Source of the DNA: an uncultured Bacillota bacterium | GTDB taxonomy: Bacteria; Bacillota_I; Bacilli_A; Izemoplasmatales; Hujiaoplasmataceae | NCBI GenBank assembly: GCA_937862575.1 | Contig: CALMFM010000116.1 | Location: forward strand, 1-36,347 | Direction of reading: 5' to 3' | DNA length: 36,347 nt | Shown: positions 32,956 to 36,347 of the stretch, in pieces | How the letters are laid out: each line of letters begins with the position of its first letter | Numbering within the stretch: the first letter of the stretch is position 1 | Notes under the pieces: generated by a model | Databases searched by the model: none | Seen by the model: the letters and a program-made list of their open reading frames with translations, nothing else | What the model was told of the DNA's origin: nothing | Program-made: the position numbers and the translations under genes

Positions 32956-35140
32956 AAATTTCACATTTTTCGTAATCGCAAAGATCGCTACTACATTGCG
33001 TACATCCTTGTTTTTTGATTAAGACTGAGCCGCAAAGTGGACATAATTCTCTGTCAATTTTATTTGGAGTATATTTTTCCCCATCTATAATTACGTTGGT
33101 AACATAATGATTAACTTCTTTGGTTTTCTTGTTTGTCCAACTCTCTTCAATATGCATGGCTGGAGGTGTTCCCGGATTCAAATCTTCAGTGTTTTCGTTT
33201 ATACCGGCCAGGATTCCTATCTTGGCACATCTGTCGCGGAAAACTGTAGCTCCTTTTAGACCTTTTTTCCATGCGGTCATATAAATATCCATAACATCTT
33301 GAACCGTTGTTTCATTTGGAATATTGAATGTGGAACTAATAGCTGTATCGACATATTTTTGAATAGTCGCCTGTACATTGGCACGCTCTAGGAAACTTAT
33401 GTTCTGAGAAGTTATCTTTGCCCATTCCGGTAAATCTTCAGGGTCAATCTTCATAACTTTGGCCATTTCCAACGGAGCTTTTTCCCACACGGTAATCTTC
33501 TTTTCCTCATCAAACATGGAAATGATTCTTCTTGTATAATTGATTTGGAAGAAAGGCTCAACTCCACCGCTGACACCAAGGATATTTGATATAGATCCGG
33601 TAGGCGCTACGCTTAAGAGACGGCTGTTTCTCATTCCATATTTTTTGATAAGTTCATCTGTTTCCGGTTCAATAGTTTCCTTATAGAATCTGGAAGAAGA
33701 TATTTTTGCGTAGTCATACGCCTCAAATGCGCCTTTGTCTTTAGCGTTCATTGCGCTGGCCTTCGCGGCACTATTCAACATTCTTTTCATCAAAATATCC
33801 AAGAAATTGATGAATTCTTGACTGCCATACGGTTTACCCATAGCTAAAGCCAGATCCGCGAGTCCCATGACTCCGAGACCAACTTCACGGTATTTTGTTA
33901 TATGCTCTCTTTGTTCTTTCAATGCGTGACGATTTCCCAGCATGGTTAGAAGGTCGTCTAATGCTATAATCATTTCTCCGACTACATATTCAAACCTTTC
34001 AAAGTCGAAATATGAATTTTCAGAGAATGGTTGTTTTACAAAAGCTCTTAAATTCACACTGCCTAAATTACATGATCCATGTGGCATTAATGGTTGTTCC
34101 CCGCAAGGATTTGTGGCAGTGAATTTAACTTCATCGTACTCGCTAAGGAAATGGTAATCGTTCATATGGTTTATGAACATGACTCCTGGATCTCCCATCG
34201 TATGAGCCGAATAGGCAATCAGTTCCAATAGTTTCTTAGCTTTAACTGTTTTTTCAATTGTCTCATATGGCGTTTCAAAATGCATAGTCCAGGTTTGGTC
34301 GGCTTCAACCGCTTCCATAAAACTGTCTGTGATGGCAACCGATATGTTCGCTCCATTGATTTTATTCAAGTCCAACTTGGTTGTAATGAATTCTATTACA
34401 TCAGGATGGGTAATATTCAGGACAAGCATCAAAGCTCCACGACGTTGGTCTTGTTGGGTGTTTAAAGTTGTGTGGCTATATTTCTCCGCAAACACCATTA
34501 CTCCCGGAGTCGTGTTGGAGGTATTGTTTACTTTAGCTCCTTTTGGACGTATTTTGGAGAGATTCAATCCTTGTCCACCGCCAAAACTGTAGGTTCTTGC
34601 GATTTGATAGTCAACTTTATAGATGCTCTCCAAATTATCCTCTGGATCTTCGGTCACATAACAATTGGAACCGGTGATATTTCCTTCTCTTCCGATAGCG
34701 TAAAGATTTCTTCCGCCAAAAATGGCTTCTTTGTGGCGGAATATTTTCTCGAGAGAGGGCTTACCAAAGGAAACTCTCTTGAGGAAGTTTTTCTTTGATT
34801 CGTTATGGAACAGGTATTTTTCAAGAATCAAGTCTTGGCGCTCATCATTGTCGTTCCAAGGATTCTCTCTGTCAAGTCTTTGTCTTTCACGGAATTTGAT
34901 GTAGGCCTTGGCTACTTCATATTTTTTTGTCTCCATCAGGAACAATTCTACATCATCCTGAATCATCTCGATATTTATTTCTTCATTCTTCAAGTAATCT
35001 GCCGTAATCATTTTTGCATTACTTAAGCATTCCTCTTGTGTTATTGTTTCTCCAACGCTTGCATAAGCTTTATGCAAAGCGTTTGCGATTTTGTTAAGAT
35101 CGAATTTTTCCTTCTCTCCATTACGCTTGACAACTAACAT
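32954..35140 (-). CDS. nrdJ: Class II (adenosylcobalamin-dependent) ribonucleotide reductase
   Basis: Makes deoxyribonucleotides, needing vitamin B12 coenzyme rather than oxygen. 728 residues. An N-terminal ATP-cone (MLVVKRNGEKEKFDLNKIANAL, about 1-90) is followed by the catalytic barrel with GSNCYVTEDPEDNLESI, FGGGQGLNLSKIRPKGA, and the radical-site loop ATNPCGEQPLMPHGSCNLGS (about 340-359). The active-site phrase SVAPTGSISNILGVSGGVEP and a C-terminal zinc-type cluster CPLCGS...CTQC follow. NPCGEQ and the absence of a small-subunit or activase gene nearby support class II. RBS GGGGG before ATG 35140. A hairpin with T-run lies in its leader. No cobalamin riboswitch is seen. Loss of its B12 supply would stop DNA synthesis unless another RNR exists elsewhere. 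Confidence 0.95.
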   Translation of the reverse strand: MLVVKRNGEKEKFDLNKIANALHKAYASVGETITQEECLSNAKMITADYLKNEEINIEMIQDDVELFLMETKKYEVAKAYIKFRERQRLDRENPWNDNDERQDLILEKYLFHNESKKNFLKRVSFGKPSLEKIFRHKEAIFGGRNLYAIGREGNITGSNCYVTEDPEDNLESIYKVDYQIARTYSFGGGQGLNLSKIRPKGAKVNNTSNTTPGVMVFAEKYSHTTLNTQQDQRRGALMLVLNITHPDVIEFITTKLDLNKINGANISVAITDSFMEAVEADQTWTMHFETPYETIEKTVKAKKLLELIAYSAHTMGDPGVMFINHMNDYHFLSEYDEVKFTATNPCGEQPLMPHGSCNLGSVNLRAFVKQPFSENSYFDFERFEYVVGEMIIALDDLLTMLGNRHALKEQREHITKYREVGLGVMGLADLALAMGKPYGSQEFINFLDILMKRMLNSAAKASAMNAKDKGAFEAYDYAKISSSRFYKETIEPETDELIKKYGMRNSRLLSVAPTGSISNILGVSGGVEPFFQINYTRRIISMFDEEKKITVWEKAPLEMAKVMKIDPEDLPEWAKITSQNISFLERANVQATIQKYVDTAISSTFNIPNETTVQDVMDIYMTAWKKGLKGATVFRDRCAKIGILAGINENTEDLNPGTPPAMHIEESWTNKKTKEVNHYVTNVIIDGEKYTPNKIDRELCPLCGSVLIKKQGCTQCSSDLCDYEKCEI

Positions 35141-35468
35141 TTCTTCCCCCTTATATTAAAAAATAATACATCGATATTGAATCGATGAATTACTCATTTG
35201 TGACTGGTAATTATTATATAACAATTAAAGGTTTTTTAATAGGCAAAATACGAATTTATTTTGAAAAAAATAATCTTTTTTTTACATCGAATATTGATTT
35301 GTTTTTTTATATTTATAATAATTTTTCTTTTATATAAATATTTATTATTTTTCATTGCTTTGAAATTCAAATAATTTTTGATTTGTATACCATAAAATGC
35401 ATTCTTTAGGAAGTTTTTGAATGTTTAGTCAATTTTTTAATGCGGGTGGTTTCATTTGTTAAAGGCAC
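35141..35468. other. AT-rich intergenic region upstream of nrdJ
   Basis: No gene is seen. Near nrdJ the minus strand has TATAAT (35213-35218) and, between it and the gene, a perfect hairpin CATCGAT-TCAAT-ATCGATG (35169-35187) followed by TATTATTTTTTAA, which looks like an attenuator. A related string TACATCGAATATTGAT recurs at about 35283. The rest is low-complexity A/T runs. No NrdR box was recognised. Confidence 0.6.
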
Positions 35469-35495
35469 AAAAAAAAGACTTGCTTGCACAAGTCT
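35469..35495 (-). terminator. Terminator of the truncated acyltransferase paralogue
   Basis: On the minus strand AGACTTG-TGCAAG-CAAGTCT followed by eight T, directly after the stop codon at 35498. Confidence 0.88.
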
Positions 35496-35497
35496 CA

Positions 35498-36347
35498 TTA
35501 TTGAGTATTTTTACTAGTTTTCCTATGAAAGACTTTATAAATGTATTCTCCGGCAATGACAAACTGGGAAGGTATCCTTCTGTCTGAAAAAACGAATTGA
35601 TAAATTATATAATTTTCATAAATTTGAACGTTAATTCCTAAATCCGAGGGTAGTGAAGCTATATTTTGCGGGCTAAAGTGGTATTTTGCTTTCTCGCCAT
35701 CGACTTCTCCGACGAACGTATAGCCTTCAAGGTCTAAAGTTAGCGTTCCAAAACCAACTTCCTTGACTCTGTTCCCACGATAACTTTCTAATTTGACTTC
35801 AGAAACCATGGCGTAATCCGGATCGTCTTCAAATTTTTTGGCTATCAGTCTTTCTTGTTCTCTGTAAAGTAAATCAAGGCGATAACCTCCAATTTTTCCA
35901 TAAGCATCATAAACAAACTCACTATTGCAATCAGGACATATCAACGAGGTCTTGGTTGAGTTGAGATTATCGCTTCCACAATTGGGACAGTGGTAGATAA
36001 CACTTTCAAGATTGGTCACATCATTGAGTTTGACTTTCATTTGTTTTAACTCGTTATATTCATGAGTATTGAACCGAAGTTTCAAGTTAATCTTCTCGCT
36101 GATATCATCATCAGGCAAATTCATTATATCTTCCTTGGATAAGATAAGTTCAACGAATGATTCAATCTTTCCTTTAAATGATTTTTTGTTCCATGGCGGG
36201 TTGGTAAGATAAGCACCGTGATGTCTAGCCGCATAAACTGGAACCTTGGCTTTTTTAACAAGTTTTACAATAGCGGGATTATAATCTAGAATTACTCCCG
36301 TAGGTGAAATTTGGCCTTCAGGAAAAATGCCGACAATACCATTTTTC
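35498..36347 (-). CDS. PlsC-like acyltransferase with zinc ribbon, paralogue (5' part beyond window)
   Basis: The frame stays open to the right edge, so the N-terminus is missing; about 282 residues are seen. The visible part begins in the acyltransferase core with NGIVGIFPEGQISPTG (FPEG motif), followed by PVYAARHHGAYLTNPPW. A zinc ribbon CPNC...CPDC follows, then a beta-rich tail (GFGTLTLDLEGYTFVGEV) and SRRIP-like end segments. The order matches the complete gene at 28923-30071, so the two are paralogues with quite diverged tails. An ATG at 36124 exists but would cut off the FPEG motif and is not the real start. Expected role: glycerolipid acylation; the reason for the zinc ribbon is unknown. 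Confidence 0.85.
   Translation of the reverse strand, partial: KNGIVGIFPEGQISPTGVILDYNPAIVKLVKKAKVPVYAARHHGAYLTNPPWNKKSFKGKIESFVELILSKEDIMNLPDDDISEKINLKLRFNTHEYNELKQMKVKLNDVTNLESVIYHCPNCGSDNLNSTKTSLICPDCNSEFVYDAYGKIGGYRLDLLYREQERLIAKKFEDDPDYAMVSEVKLESYRGNRVKEVGFGTLTLDLEGYTFVGEVDGEKAKYHFSPQNIASLPSDLGINVQIYENYIIYQFVFSDRRIPSQFVIAGEYIYKVFHRKTSKNTQ

Noticed and set aside
35141-35468. Cobalamin riboswitch before nrdJ
   Set aside because: No B12-box-like core was found in this A/T-rich stretch, only a simple hairpin.
1-36347. Mycoplasma genetic code with TGA as Trp
   Set aside because: yigZ and pulA end in TGA at the expected family length, and Trp is written TGG throughout.

Overview
The window is AT-rich DNA from a low-GC Gram-positive-type bacterium (Bacillota, or a deep Mollicutes-related lineage such as the Izemoplasma/Acholeplasma side). 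This placement is inferred from families typical of Bacilli and their relatives (YhaM exoribonuclease, YlbG, DUF1146, KhpA, DegV, bacillar-type CCA transferase), from strong GGAGG/GGTGAT ribosome binding sites, and from TTGACA/TATAAT promoters, many with an extended TGN element. TGA is an ordinary stop codon (the YigZ and pullulanase genes end in it), so the mycoplasma code does not apply. About 29 protein genes and 3 tRNAs are visible. No rRNA, CRISPR array, insertion sequence or prophage was seen.

Left third (1-10.5 kb): one minus-strand operon that looks like a c-di-GMP-controlled surface system. It starts at a near-consensus promoter (10302-10330) followed at once by a class I c-di-GMP (GEMM) riboswitch and an abutting intrinsic terminator. 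Then come a SipW-tag (TasA-like) secreted protein, a giant ~2414-residue secreted protein with a long beta-helix-type repeat region and no visible cell-wall anchor, and a membrane dCache-HAMP-GGDEF-EAL protein cut by the left window edge. The last has a degenerate cyclase motif (GGNEF) and an intact EAL motif, so it may be a phosphodiesterase that feeds back on the riboswitch. Diverging from this operon is a large extracytoplasmic PrsA/SurA-like foldase (10.5-13.8 kb) that could help fold such proteins.

Middle (13.8-22.9 kb): a tightly packed cca-pulA-yhaM operon, then YigZ. Next is a scattered set of a NusG-II-domain protein, an ApbE flavin transferase lipoprotein and a Gx-type membrane protein, families that co-occur in flavin/redox loci of Bacillota. 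A DUF1146 protein and a DegV-PadR-HAAS-like-Gx operon complete this part. One intrinsic terminator lies inside the 3' end of the opposing yigZ gene, and the NusG-II gene may start at an unusual ATC codon.

Right part (22.9-36.3 kb): mostly housekeeping. It holds a DEAD-box helicase with a DbpA-type RNA-binding domain, rpsP-khpA-DUF523, ylbG, def, a flavodiiron protein, and a second DegV. It also holds a PlsC-like acyltransferase fused to a zinc ribbon, with a paralogue cut by the right edge, and a tRNA Arg-Pro-Cys operon. A SagB-like nitroreductase/AEC transporter/Xre-membrane regulator operon and an adenosylcobalamin-type (class II) ribonucleotide reductase follow. Flavodiiron protein and class II RNR together suggest an anaerobic or microaerobic life.
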